Source of the DNA: an uncultured Phycicoccus sp.
Lineage (GTDB): Bacteria; Actinomycetota; Actinomycetes; Actinomycetales; Dermatophilaceae
Assembly (NCBI RefSeq): GCF_947495705.1
Contig: NZ_CANLZR010000004.1
Span: 62,001 to 126,000, forward strand
Length of the DNA stretch: 64,000 bases
Direction: 5' to 3'
A program made the translations under genes and the position numbers. Positions within the stretch are counted from its first letter, which is position 1. Every line of letters starts with the position of its first letter. This document shows positions 7,769 to 15,544 of this stretch, in pieces. A model generated the notes under the pieces. That model saw only the letters and a program-made list of their open reading frames with translations, made no database searches and was not told the origin of the DNA.

Positions 7769-9607
7769 ATGACCACAGCTGACCCGTTCAAGGACCTGGC
7801 GGCCGACGAGGACGAGTTCGATGTCGTCCACGAGGCGGTCCTGACCGACGGCGAGCTCGCCCGGTACGGCGCCACGCGGCTGCCGGACGACGTGCGTCAC
7901 CGCGAGAAGGACCGCGAGGACAAGTGTGCCGACGAGCCGGCGGTCGAGCCCGTCGACCACAAGGACCCGGCGTCGAAGATCCACCCGCTCCTGCGGGAGC
8001 GGAAGGGCAAGCGCGCCAGTGACGCGATCGAGACGGTCGTCGTCACCTTCCGGGACGAGCTGGCGATGCCACGGTTCCCCGAGCCCGACGTGGACCAGCC
8101 CCGCGACTGCTGCGACAACGCCCGCGAGCTCGAGCGGGCGGATGCGCTCGCCGACACGGTGCGGCGGCGACGCGCGGACGACTACCAGCAGCTGACCGAA
8201 CGCCTCGGCCGCGTCGACGCGAAGGTGACCGACACCTTCTGGCTGATCCGCGGCGTGCAGGCCCGGATGCCGTTGGCCGGCATCGAGGAGCTGGCCGAGG
8301 ACGAGGAGGTCCTGTACATCGAGCCGGACGACACCGAGGACGCGCCCCCGCAGAACGACGTCGTGGACGGGAGGCGGGACATCGTCTCGGACCCCTACTT
8401 CGGCCTCGGCCTCACCAGCGGGTGGATCGGCCTGCTCGACACCGGTGTCCGGCGGACCCACGTGGTGTTCAACTCACCGTCGCACATCGACTTCATGCGC
8501 GACTGCGTCAACGGGGGTGCCGACTGCAACACCGGCACCGCGCTCAACCCCGCCGACGACTGCTGGGACCACGGCACGGCGAGCGCCGCCATCATCACCG
8601 CCAACAACCGGCAGGGCAACGCCTTCCGCGGGGTCACCGGGATCACCCTGGACAGCTGGAAGGTCTACCCGAGCTCGGTCGACGCCTCGGGCAACTGCAA
8701 CGGCTTCCTCAACGTCACGGCCGCCGTCCGCGGTTTCGAGAACGCGGTCCGCGTGCTCGACCGGGTGATCGTGGCGGAGATGCAGGGGTCGGGCGACGAC
8801 CGCAGCGCCATCGCGGTGGCCGCCGACAACGCCTTCGACGCCGGCGCCGTCGTCATCGCCGCGAACGGCAACAACGGGCCGGGCGCCTCCACCGTCAACG
8901 TCCCCGCCAACGCCCACAAGGCCCTCGGGGTCGGCAACTTCGACGTCCAGTCGGGCACCCAGGTGGCGAGCCAGAGCCGCGGCCCGGCACCCGACGGCCG
9001 CTTCAAGCCCGACATCCAGGCACCCACCAACACCGAGACGGCGAGCAACGCCTCCGACACCGCGCGCCGCGTGTTCGGCGGGACCAGCGGGGCGACCCCG
9101 TACGCCGCCGGCGCCGCCGCGCTGCTGCGCAACTGGCTGCGTCGCCCGACCGGCTCGATCGACCCGGGCCAGGTCTACGCCCAGATGATCCTGTCGGGGC
9201 AGAACCCCTACCCCTTCACCAACACCGAAGGGGCCGGCCCGATCGAGCTGCCGACGAACGGGGTGGCCTGGTGGGGCAAGGTCACGGTCCGCGACGGCGA
9301 GAACGTCGACATCCCCCTCCCCGTCAACGCCGAGCGCGCCAACACCCTCGACGCGGCACTGTGGTGGCCCGAGGGCGGCGTCCGCATCTTCGGCTTCCAG
9401 CTCGACTGGCACAGCGACATCGACCTCCACCTGATCGACCCCTCCGGGGCGACGCGGGCGTCGAGCATCTCGATCCCCAGCGTCTTCGAGCGGGCCCGGG
9501 TCGGCGGGCGCATCGCCACCGGCACCTGGAGGCTGCGGATCCGGGGCTATCGGGTCCCGTCGGTGGTGCCTACCGTGTACTGGGCGGCCCACGTCCGCAC
9601 CCGGTGA
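7769..9607 (+). CDS. S8 (subtilisin-like) serine peptidase, no visible signal peptide
   Basis: A 612-residue subtilase. The catalytic triad reads D224 (LLDTGVRRTH), H268 (DHGTAS) and S440 (GGTSGATPYAAG). Residues 1-200 are acidic and charged, with paired Cys, and contain an inhibitor-like region before the catalytic domain. The last 130 residues resemble a beta-rich pre-peptidase/P-like domain (WHSDIDLHLIDPSG). The N-terminus is hydrophilic, without Sec or TAT features, so the enzyme is either cytoplasmic or exported by another route. The ATG is preceded by a strong AAGGAGG. A 90-residue protein gene follows 19 nt downstream and may be co-expressed. Confidence 0.85.
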   Translation: MTTADPFKDLAADEDEFDVVHEAVLTDGELARYGATRLPDDVRHREKDREDKCADEPAVEPVDHKDPASKIHPLLRERKGKRASDAIETVVVTFRDELAMPRFPEPDVDQPRDCCDNARELERADALADTVRRRRADDYQQLTERLGRVDAKVTDTFWLIRGVQARMPLAGIEELAEDEEVLYIEPDDTEDAPPQNDVVDGRRDIVSDPYFGLGLTSGWIGLLDTGVRRTHVVFNSPSHIDFMRDCVNGGADCNTGTALNPADDCWDHGTASAAIITANNRQGNAFRGVTGITLDSWKVYPSSVDASGNCNGFLNVTAAVRGFENAVRVLDRVIVAEMQGSGDDRSAIAVAADNAFDAGAVVIAANGNNGPGASTVNVPANAHKALGVGNFDVQSGTQVASQSRGPAPDGRFKPDIQAPTNTETASNASDTARRVFGGTSGATPYAAGAAALLRNWLRRPTGSIDPGQVYAQMILSGQNPYPFTNTEGAGPIELPTNGVAWWGKVTVRDGENVDIPLPVNAERANTLDAALWWPEGGVRIFGFQLDWHSDIDLHLIDPSGATRASSISIPSVFERARVGGRIATGTWRLRIRGYRVPSVVPTVYWAAHVRTR

Positions 9608-9626
9608 ACGGCAGCCCCGAGGACGC

Positions 9627-9899
9627 ATGAGCGAGAGCTGGTACGACGAGCGGCCCGAACCCGAGCAGACCGTCTCAGGGGTGCTGCGGGCGGCCCCTGC
9701 CCGCAGCACCCCCGGCGGTCGGGACCGGCTGCCCTACCGGCTGGTGCTGGCCGACGGAGGGGTCCTGCCGGTCTACGGGCCGGCCGTCGAGGACCGCCTG
9801 GACCGGCTGGTCGACGAGCACGTCGTGCTGGTCGGCAAGGTCGTCGACCTGTCGGCCGAGGGCTTCGGCCCGGAGCTGTGGGTCGGGGCGCTGGGCTGA
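9627..9899 (+). CDS. Hypothetical 90-residue protein downstream of the subtilase
   Basis: A small acidic protein rich in Val, Leu and Asp (for example VVLVGKVVDLSAEGFGPELWVGAL). It looks like a small beta-barrel (OB-like) fold, but this is only an impression. No signal peptide, membrane segment or metal site is visible. It begins 19 nt after the peptidase stop, which suggests one transcript. Its stop codon lies inside a hairpin shared with the convergent Rieske gene. Function unknown; a small accessory or inhibitor-like protein of the peptidase is possible but unsupported. Confidence 0.6.
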   Translation: MSESWYDERPEPEQTVSGVLRAAPARSTPGGRDRLPYRLVLADGGVLPVYGPAVEDRLDRLVDEHVVLVGKVVDLSAEGFGPELWVGALG

Positions 9900-9916
9900 C
9901 CAGCCTCGGTCAGCCC
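9893..9916. terminator. Bidirectional hairpin formed across two convergent stop codons
   Basis: GGGCTGACC (9893-9901) pairs perfectly with GGTCAGCCC (9908-9916) across a 6-nt loop. The arms contain the TGA of the plus-strand gene and the TGA of the minus-strand gene. No U-tract follows, as is usual in GC-rich actinobacteria. Confidence 0.5.
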
Positions 9917-10935
9917 TCGAGGGTGCCCGCGTCCCGGCGGCGCATCTCGTAGCGGCGGGCGGCGTACTCGAGGTCGTCGGCCCACAGCTGGGTCGCGGAG
10001 GCCCGCATCCCGACCCGGACGAGCCTCGCCATCCGGCGCGCGACGGCGAAGCCCCCACGGTCGGACGTCGCGACGACGGCCTCGGTCATCACCGTGCGGG
10101 CCGGGTGCGCTCCGGGCGCGGTGAGCGGGGTGGCGTGCGTCTCGACGACGCTGCCGACGCCCTCGCCGTCGGTGATCGTCATGACGATGGTGTGCGAGTC
10201 GGGGCAGGTGAACTCGGCCCGGACCGGCACCGCGAAGGTCCGGCCCAGCCGGTAGGCGACGTCCAGGACGAGACGGTCGTCGGAGGACGCGTCGTCGTCG
10301 ACCCGCAGGTCGCTGAACGCGTACGGGTGCAGCCAGGCCCCGTGCCAGGGGTCGAGCCGGTTGGCCATGATGTCGCGGGGTTCGCACGTCGCCGCGAGCG
10401 AGATGACCGACGCGATGGACCCCTCGGGCCGCGGTCGCATCGCGAGCACGGGGCGGTCGGTGGGGTCGGCGCCCTCCTCGACGGGCCCGAGCCGGACCCA
10501 GACGAGCACCCCGTCGTCGTGGGCGGCGTAGGTGTTCCACGGCGGGTCGGTGTCGCGGCCGAGCGGCATCCCGTGCCACCGGCACAGCACGGTCCCGTCG
10601 ACGACGTCGCAGTCGTGCAGCCGCGCCCCGAGGTGCGGGCAGGCGCCGGGACCCGCGAGGAGGGACCCGTCGGCGTCGCGCCACAGTGCGACCTCCCGCC
10701 CGGCCACCGTCCGCATGACGGACCGGGTCGCCGGCACCTCCGTGGACGCTCCGGCGACGAGCCAGCCGTGGGTGGGGCGGCGCAGGGCAGCGGCCAGCGC
10801 CTGCTCGATCCGGGCCGGCTTGGCCTGCCGCCACGTGCCGCGCAGGTGGGCGGGCGTCGTCTGCGGGAGGTACCGCACCGGGATGCGGCGGCGCACGTCC
10901 TCGCGCCAGGACCGGTCGACGCGCAGCATGCTCAC
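9910..10935 (-). CDS. Rieske [2Fe-2S] protein with DUF5914-like C-terminal region
   Basis: A 341-residue protein. A Rieske domain near residues 60-130 has the full ligand set C99-x-H101 and C118-x2-H121 (ACPHLG and CRWHG). The rest resembles the substrate domain of Rieske proteins (DUF5914 type), but an intact mononuclear iron triad was not identified. It could be an oxygenase component or an electron-transfer protein. Such proteins accompany carotenoid genes in some actinobacteria, and crtU lies 3.7 kb upstream, so carotenoid oxidation is a reasonable but unproven role. GTG at 10935 with TAGCGT 6 nt upstream suggests a leaderless message. Confidence 0.75.
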   Translation of the reverse strand: MSMLRVDRSWREDVRRRIPVRYLPQTTPAHLRGTWRQAKPARIEQALAAALRRPTHGWLVAGASTEVPATRSVMRTVAGREVALWRDADGSLLAGPGACPHLGARLHDCDVVDGTVLCRWHGMPLGRDTDPPWNTYAAHDDGVLVWVRLGPVEEGADPTDRPVLAMRPRPEGSIASVISLAATCEPRDIMANRLDPWHGAWLHPYAFSDLRVDDDASSDDRLVLDVAYRLGRTFAVPVRAEFTCPDSHTIVMTITDGEGVGSVVETHATPLTAPGAHPARTVMTEAVVATSDRGGFAVARRMARLVRVGMRASATQLWADDLEYAARRYEMRRRDAGTLEG

Positions 10936-10941
10936 CCCGTA

Positions 10942-10947
10942 ACGCTA
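10942..10947 (-). promoter_or_regulatory. Putative -10 element, leaderless start
   Basis: TAGCGT on the minus strand is followed by 6 nt and the GTG at 10935, consistent with transcription starting at the initiation codon. Confidence 0.4.
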
Positions 10948-11007
10948 ACCCCGGCACCGCCGATCCGACCACCCCGTCGAGCCACGGCGTGGACCCCGTG
11001 CAGCATC

Positions 11008-11418
11008 ATGGACAGGGTGAACCCCCTGCACGGCGCGCTGCGCATCTCGGCGACCGGCGACCGCCCTCCCGCGCACGCCTGGGCCTGCTACACCGAGCCG
11101 CGCCGCTGGCAGGCGTGGGCACCTCAGATCCGGGAGGTGGACTACCCGCACGAGGTGGTGGTGCCGGGCACGAGCGGCCGCGTCACGGGTGTGGGCGGCG
11201 TGATCGCCGTCTTCCGGGTCGAGGCCGTCGACCACGAGGCCCGGACCTGGGCGTGGTCGGTGCGGTCCGGGCCGCTGCGGGTCCGGCTGGAGCACGGCAT
11301 CGAGCAGCGCGGCGCCGGCAGCCTGGCCTGGGCCGACGTGCACGCGCTGTGGCCGGTCGTTCTCGGCTACGCCCCGGTGGCCCGGTGGGCGCTGGGCCGT
11401 CTCGTGAGACCGGCCTGA
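11008..11418 (+). CDS. SRPBCC (polyketide cyclase/START-like) family protein
   Basis: A 136-residue protein with the order typical of the SRPBCC fold: an N-terminal strand, a helix with the W-rich YTEPRRWQAWAPQI segment, then a curved sheet ending in a C-terminal helix (LGYAPVARWALGRLV). It probably binds a hydrophobic ligand in a helix-grip pocket. Start ATG at 11008 was chosen; an in-frame GTG at 11017 is an alternative. It is divergent from the Rieske gene, so both could belong to one hydrophobic-metabolite function. No ligand can be assigned. Confidence 0.65.
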   Translation: MDRVNPLHGALRISATGDRPPAHAWACYTEPRRWQAWAPQIREVDYPHEVVVPGTSGRVTGVGGVIAVFRVEAVDHEARTWAWSVRSGPLRVRLEHGIEQRGAGSLAWADVHALWPVVLGYAPVARWALGRLVRPA

Positions 11419-11465
11419 GCCTCGAATCGCGCAAACCCCTCGACTACCGCTAGGCTCGGCTCCAG

Positions 11466-11607
11466 TTGTTGAGCTTTCCGTTTGTGACGTAGTAGCAGCA
11501 TGGTCCCGTCGGGGCTAGAGGCACTTTCTGAGCAGAGGTACGCACCAGGCATCACCAACTCCGGGCGTTCCGACAGTCGGTCCGCTCAGACAGAAAGAAG
11601 GCCTCCC
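11466..11607 (+). promoter_or_regulatory. Cold-shock gene promoter and long 5' leader
   Basis: TTGTTG (11466-11471) lies 17-18 nt upstream of a weak -10-like sequence (GTAGTA, 11489-11494). This would give a leader of about 100 nt before the cold-shock ATG, less GC-rich than its surroundings. Long structured leaders are common for cold-shock mRNAs. The hexamers are weak matches, so the exact start is uncertain. Confidence 0.3.
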
Positions 11608-11814
11608 ATGGCTACTGGCACCGTGAAGTGGTTCAACGCCGAAAAGGGCTTCGGCTTCATCGCCCCCGACGACGGCTCCGCCGACGTCTTCGCCCACTAC
11701 TCGGCGATCAACTCGAACGGCTACCGTTCGCTCGACGAGAACGCCAAGGTCGAGTACGAGACCCAGCAGGGCCCGAAGGGCCCGCAGGCGGCGAACATCA
11801 CCGTCATCTCCTGA
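11608..11814 (+). CDS. Cold-shock protein (CspA family)
   Basis: A 68-residue single-stranded nucleic-acid-binding OB-fold protein. It begins [13 protein letters not shown], containing RNP1 (KGFGFI), followed by RNP2 (DVFAHYSAI). It ends [10 protein letters not shown] as in actinobacterial CspA proteins. Start ATG at 11608 follows an AGAAAGAAGG ribosome-binding site; longer upstream frames are not conserved in type. It is monocistronic, with a long leader and a strong hairpin terminator downstream. It should act as an RNA chaperone, constitutively or on cold shock. Confidence 0.95.
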   Translation: MATGTVKWFNAEKGFGFIAPDDGSADVFAHYSAINSNGYRSLDENAKVEYETQQGPKGPQAANITVIS

Positions 11815-11845
11815 CGATCGCCCCTTCCGCGCCGTGAGGCGCACC

Positions 11846-11882
11846 CACGACCGCCGTCCGGCTCTGCCGGGCGGCGGTCGTG
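11846..11882. terminator. Strong hairpin terminator after the cold-shock gene
   Basis: CACGACCGCCGTCCGGC (11846-11862) pairs with GCCGGGCGGCGGTCGTG (11866-11882) through a TCT loop: 17 bp with a single G-U wobble. It lies between the cold-shock gene and the convergent PPOX-family gene, so it can serve both. Confidence 0.75.
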
Positions 11883-11907
11883 CGTCCGGGGGTCGGGGCC
11901 CGGCCGG

Positions 11908-12333
11908 TCAGGCGGCAGGCAGGTGCTCGACCTCGATGACGATGGCCGCCCGGGGCTTGCGCCCGACGCCCGTCAGGCCGGCGGCGGCGTTGGCGGCGCT
12001 CAGCAGCCGCGCCTGCCAGCCGTACTTCGCGGCGAGCGCCGCACGCACCGCCCGCACGCCGGCGTCGTCGCGGACCACCTCGGCCTCGCCGCGGTACATC
12101 GGCGCCCCGTCGGCCACCTGGCCCCGCACGTCACACGGCCGCAGCTCCACCCGCCGGGTGTGAGCGAGACGCTTGGTCTTCCCGGTGTCGTCCACGCTCA
12201 CGAAGACGAGATGCTCGGTGCCGTCGACGGCGGGGGCGATCCACACCGGCGTGCTCACCGGTGCCCCGGTGCGGCGGAAGGTCGTGAGCGAGACGTACGG
12301 GGCCTCGGCGAGGGGGTGGCGGCGCGGGTCCAT
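11908..12333 (-). CDS. PPOX-class F420-dependent oxidoreductase family protein
   Basis: A 141-residue split-barrel flavin/F420-binding protein. The opening APYVSLTTFRRTGAPVSTPVWIAP and the central TGKTKRLAHTRRVEL followed by ADGAPMYRGEAEVV are typical of the actinobacterial TIGR03666-like PPOX-class F420 group. These enzymes reduce small unsaturated compounds using reduced F420 (family knowledge). The catalytic function of this one is unknown. It has TAGGCT 6 nt before the ATG. It lies next to a DUF4442 gene on the same strand, with 9 nt between them, though that gene ends before this one's promoter. Confidence 0.8.
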   Translation of the reverse strand: MDPRRHPLAEAPYVSLTTFRRTGAPVSTPVWIAPAVDGTEHLVFVSVDDTGKTKRLAHTRRVELRPCDVRGQVADGAPMYRGEAEVVRDDAGVRAVRAALAAKYGWQARLLSAANAAAGLTGVGRKPRAAIVIEVEHLPAA

Positions 12334-12339
12334 CCGGCC

Positions 12340-12345
12340 AGCCTA
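12340..12345 (-). promoter_or_regulatory. Putative -10 element, leaderless start
   Basis: TAGGCT on the minus strand is followed by 6 nt and the ATG at 12333. It overlaps the very end of the upstream DUF4442 gene (stop at 12343), so the gene can be transcribed separately. Confidence 0.4.
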
Positions 12346-12855
12346 GGCGGGTGCGGGCGGGGCGGACCGGCGCACGTAGAGCTGCTTGCGGACCCGGGCG
12401 ACGACCGTGCCGTCGGGGGCGGTGAGGTCGACCGGGAACCACCGCAGCACCGTCTCACCGGCGTCGGCCGCGGCCCGGACCTCGGCCACGACCGCCGGGT
12501 CCAGGACGAACACCGCGGTCACCGAGGACCGGCCCGGCGCGACGAAGTCGATCTCGCCGGCCTTGTCCCACACGACGTACCCGGGGCCGAGGTTGCGCAT
12601 CATCATGATCATCCAGAACGGGTCGGTCATCGCGAACAGCGAGCCGCCGAACAGCGTCCCGACGTAGTTCGACGTCAGCCGCGACCGGCGCAGCCGGACG
12701 ACGACCCGATCGAAGCCCTCGGAGATCTCGACGATGCGGATCCCGCTGGCCAGGAACGGTGGCCAGAGGTTCATCCCCCGGCGCAGCCCGTCGGGGCTGT
12801 CGAGCGCGGCCTTGACCCGGCCGATGCGCTGGGCGGGGCGGGCGTGCGTCGTCAT
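12343..12855 (-). CDS. DUF4442 hotdog-fold (thioesterase-like) protein
   Basis: A 170-residue protein with the hotdog-fold pattern NYVGTLFGGSLFAMTDPFWMIMMM, a helix-plus-strand core matching the DUF4442/YiiD-C thioesterase-like group. Members probably hydrolyse or bind acyl-CoA, but most are uncharacterised. ATG at 12855 is preferred because a TACGCT hexamer stands 6 nt before it; an in-frame upstream ATG at 12921 would add a low-complexity tail. The next gene on the strand is the PPOX-family gene. Confidence 0.7.
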   Translation of the reverse strand: MTTHARPAQRIGRVKAALDSPDGLRRGMNLWPPFLASGIRIVEISEGFDRVVVRLRRSRLTSNYVGTLFGGSLFAMTDPFWMIMMMRNLGPGYVVWDKAGEIDFVAPGRSSVTAVFVLDPAVVAEVRAAADAGETVLRWFPVDLTAPDGTVVARVRKQLYVRRSAPPAPA

Positions 12856-12861
12856 GGGGAA

Positions 12862-12867
12862 AGCGTA
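12862..12867 (-). promoter_or_regulatory. Putative -10 element, leaderless start
   Basis: TACGCT on the minus strand, 6 nt before the ATG at 12855. Confidence 0.4.
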
Positions 12868-12907
12868 GGTCGCTGGCCCTGATCGACCGCCCCCGGGGAG
12901 GGCCGTT

Positions 12908-12940
12908 CGGCCGAGAGTCACCGGCGACCTCCCTCGGCCG
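12908..12940. promoter_or_regulatory. Inverted repeat between divergent genes, possible operator
   Basis: CGGCCGAG (12908-12915) and CTCGGCCG (12933-12940) are perfect inverted 8-mers separated by 17 nt in the 148-bp divergent gap. A TATCCT at 12956-12961 could be the -10 of the metalloprotease gene. Regulatory role is a guess. Confidence 0.25.
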
Positions 12941-13003
12941 GGCCGCCGCTGTTCCTATCCTGGGACTCCTGCCGTTCCCCCTCTGCCCGGAGCGCCTCAT
13001 CGC

Positions 13004-14623
13004 ATGCGTGCCCACCCCCGGTTCGTCGCCCTCCTCGGCGGCGCCACCGCACTCCTCCTGACCCAGGTGGCGCCCTCGGGTGCCGCCGCGGGGTCGAGCG
13101 ACCCCGCCACCGTCACGGGGGTCCTCGTCGCGCAGGTGGCCGACGACTTCGCCCGTGACCGCAGCGCCACCGAGCTCGCGGTCCGACGCGACGGCGACGG
13201 CCGGGCCGTCCCGCTCGTCGGGCTGGGCCGCGACGACGTGGCGGCGCTGGTCGGCCGCCGGGTGCGGGCGCGGGGCACCACCGCGGCGGGCGGGGCGATC
13301 CGGGCCAAGGGCTCCGGCGTGGCCGCCGCCGGACCGAGCGGGTCGGCCAGCGCGTCCCCGGATCCCATCGAGCAGGCCGCCGCCACCACGGCGGGCCCCA
13401 CCGGACCACGCAGCGTCAAGGTCCTCGCGGTCGCCATCCGCTTCGCCGACGACCCGTCGGCGGCGACGCCGTCGACGAGCGGGGTGTCGGCGCGGCTCTT
13501 CAGCGGGTCCTCGAGCGTCAAGGGCTACTACGCCGACGTCTCGGACGGGCTGTGGACGGTGTCGGGCAAGGTCGTGGGCCCGTACACCGTCAGCCGGCCC
13601 GCGGGCGGGGGCTGCACCTCGGCCGATTACTACTCCTGGGCGAACGCCGCCGTTCAGGCCGCGGCGGACCGGGGCGTCGACACCGGCGCCTACACGCACT
13701 ACATGGTCGTCCTGCCGCCGGGGAGCGTGTCGTGCGTATGGGCCGGGCTCGGGCAGGTGCCGGGCAACGTCACGTGGGTCAACGAGTCCACCCCCTCGGT
13801 CTACGTCATGGCGCACGAGCTGGGGCACAACTTCGGCGAGGGGCACGCCTCGACGTACCGGTGCACGGTGGACGGGACGAAGGTGGCCCTCGGCCGGCCG
13901 TCGCAGTGCGCCAAGGTGTCCGAGTACGGCGACCCCTTCTCGGTCATGGGCGGCACGGTGCGGCTCCACCACGCGACCGCCCGCCACCACTACCTCCTCA
14001 TCGCCCCGCGGACGCTGTCCCCCGGTGAGGCACGCACCGTCCGGCTCGCGCCGGCGGACTCGACCTCGGGGGTGCGCGAGCTCCGCGTCGACCGCGGCGA
14101 CGGCACTTGGCTGTCGGTGGAGTACCGGCGCCCGACCGGGGTCTTCGACACCTTCGCCGGGAACGACCCGGTGGTCACCGGCGTCACCGTGCGGGTCGAC
14201 AACGGGGCCGGGGTGGCGACCTACCTCGTCGACTCCCGTCCCTCGACCACCTCCGCCACCGACGCGCCGCTCCAGGTCGGCGGCAGCATCGTCGACCCGC
14301 TGACCGGGTCGCGCATCACCCTGCTCCGGGCGGACCCGTCCGGTGCGAGCGTCTCGGTCACCTCGGGGACCGCCGTCACCGGCCTCGCCGTCGGCCACGT
14401 CGGGGCGACGGTCACGGCGTGGTGGCAGCCGCCCGCCGGCGTCACCGTGGCCGGGTACGACGTGGCGGTGGACCACGGGACCCCGGAGCGGGTCGTCGCC
14501 ACCCGGTGGTCCGGCCCGGTCACCGCGGGCTGGCACACCGTGAGCGTGCGCGCCGTCGCCGCCGACGGGACCCGCTACCCCTGGTCGAGCGCCTCGGTGC
14601 TCGCCCGCGGCGCGGTGGGCTGA
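13004..14623 (+). CDS. Secreted zinc metalloprotease (M6/M11 gametolysin-like)
   Basis: A 539-residue exported protein. The N-terminus is a Sec signal peptide (basic start, hydrophobic stretch, cleavage near APSGAAA). Zinc ligands lie in H271-E-L-G-H275-N-F-G-x-x-H281, followed downstream by a Met-turn-like SVMGG, the metzincin layout seen in gametolysin-like peptidases. The C-terminal 120 residues form beta-rich and fibronectin-like segments, perhaps for substrate binding. The protein would degrade extracellular proteins or wall proteins. It is separated by only 3 nt from the next gene, so read-through is likely. Confidence 0.85.
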   Translation: MRAHPRFVALLGGATALLLTQVAPSGAAAGSSDPATVTGVLVAQVADDFARDRSATELAVRRDGDGRAVPLVGLGRDDVAALVGRRVRARGTTAAGGAIRAKGSGVAAAGPSGSASASPDPIEQAAATTAGPTGPRSVKVLAVAIRFADDPSAATPSTSGVSARLFSGSSSVKGYYADVSDGLWTVSGKVVGPYTVSRPAGGGCTSADYYSWANAAVQAAADRGVDTGAYTHYMVVLPPGSVSCVWAGLGQVPGNVTWVNESTPSVYVMAHELGHNFGEGHASTYRCTVDGTKVALGRPSQCAKVSEYGDPFSVMGGTVRLHHATARHHYLLIAPRTLSPGEARTVRLAPADSTSGVRELRVDRGDGTWLSVEYRRPTGVFDTFAGNDPVVTGVTVRVDNGAGVATYLVDSRPSTTSATDAPLQVGGSIVDPLTGSRITLLRADPSGASVSVTSGTAVTGLAVGHVGATVTAWWQPPAGVTVAGYDVAVDHGTPERVVATRWSGPVTAGWHTVSVRAVAADGTRYPWSSASVLARGAVG

Positions 14624-14626
14624 CCG

Positions 14627-15469
14627 ATGCCGGCGGGCCTCGAACGGGCGGCGCGGGAGGCGGAGTCGGCGCTGCGCCGGGCCGGGTACCCAGGCGACCT
14701 CGTCGACCGGGTCGCGCGAGCCCTGGCAGAGCACCGGGCATCGGTCGGCGCCGACGGCGGGCCCGAGCCGATCGAGGTGACCGCCCCTGTCCTCGGCGTC
14801 GACGGGTGCGCGGCCGGCTGGGTCGGGGCCCTGCTCGAGCCCGGGGCGCCGCGCCCGCGCGTCCTCGTCGCCCCCACGATCACCGCCCTCGTCGAGACGG
14901 CGCGGGAGTCCGCGGCGCTGCGCGTCGTCGGCATCGACATCCCGATCGGCCTCCCCGACACCACGACCCGCCGAGCCGACGCGCTCGCCCGGCGGGCGCT
15001 GCCGGGGAAGGCGTCCTCGGTGTTCACCACCCTGACGCGGGCCGCGTACGGGCAGCCCGACCGGGCGGCTGCCGACACCGTCAACCGTGCCGCCAGCGGG
15101 CAGGGCGTGGGGGCGCAGGCGTTCGCCCTGCGCGCCAAGATCCTCGAGGTCGACGCCTGGCTGCGGACACGCCCGACGCTCGAGGTGATCGAGGTACACC
15201 CCGAGGTCTCGTTCGCGGCGATGGCGGGCGCCCCGGTGCTGGCGGGCAAAAAGACCCCTCCGGGCCGTGCCGCCCGGGTAGCGGCGCTCGCCGCTGCCGG
15301 CGTCGCCCGCCCGTCCGTCCTGGAGGGGCTGGGCTACGCCGCCGACGACGTGCTCGACGCCTGCGCCGTCGGGTGGACGGCGGCCCGCCACGCGGCCGGG
15401 CTGTCGCGCTCGCTGCCGGACCCGCCCGAGGTCTTCTCGGACGGCATCCCGGCCGCCATCCGCGTCTGA
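14627..15469 (+). CDS. DUF429 (RNase H-like fold) protein
   Basis: A 280-residue cytoplasmic protein. The core motifs are VLGVDGCAAGWVGALL, VVGIDIPIGLPD and VIEVHPEVSFAAM with a later ADDVLDACAVGWTA, which match DUF429 predicted nucleases of the RNase H-like fold with three or four conserved acidic residues (D in DGC, D in IDIP, E in VHPE, D in DDVLD). The substrate is unknown. It begins 3 nt after the metalloprotease gene, an odd partnership of a secreted and a cytoplasmic protein that may be only compact packing. Confidence 0.75.
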   Translation: MPAGLERAAREAESALRRAGYPGDLVDRVARALAEHRASVGADGGPEPIEVTAPVLGVDGCAAGWVGALLEPGAPRPRVLVAPTITALVETARESAALRVVGIDIPIGLPDTTTRRADALARRALPGKASSVFTTLTRAAYGQPDRAAADTVNRAASGQGVGAQAFALRAKILEVDAWLRTRPTLEVIEVHPEVSFAAMAGAPVLAGKKTPPGRAARVAALAAAGVARPSVLEGLGYAADDVLDACAVGWTAARHAAGLSRSLPDPPEVFSDGIPAAIRV

Positions 15470-15544
15470 AGCCGCGGTCCCGAGGAATACCGGCCGTGTG
15501 TGGCGTGCGTTGACCCTGGTACCACCGCTGACGAGGAGCAGGCC

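Noticed and set aside
7118-8461. A 447-codon minus-strand frame opposite the VOC and subtilase genes
   Set aside because: Antisense shadow; it conflicts with the toroid protein start at 7229 and with the VOC gene, both of which carry motifs.
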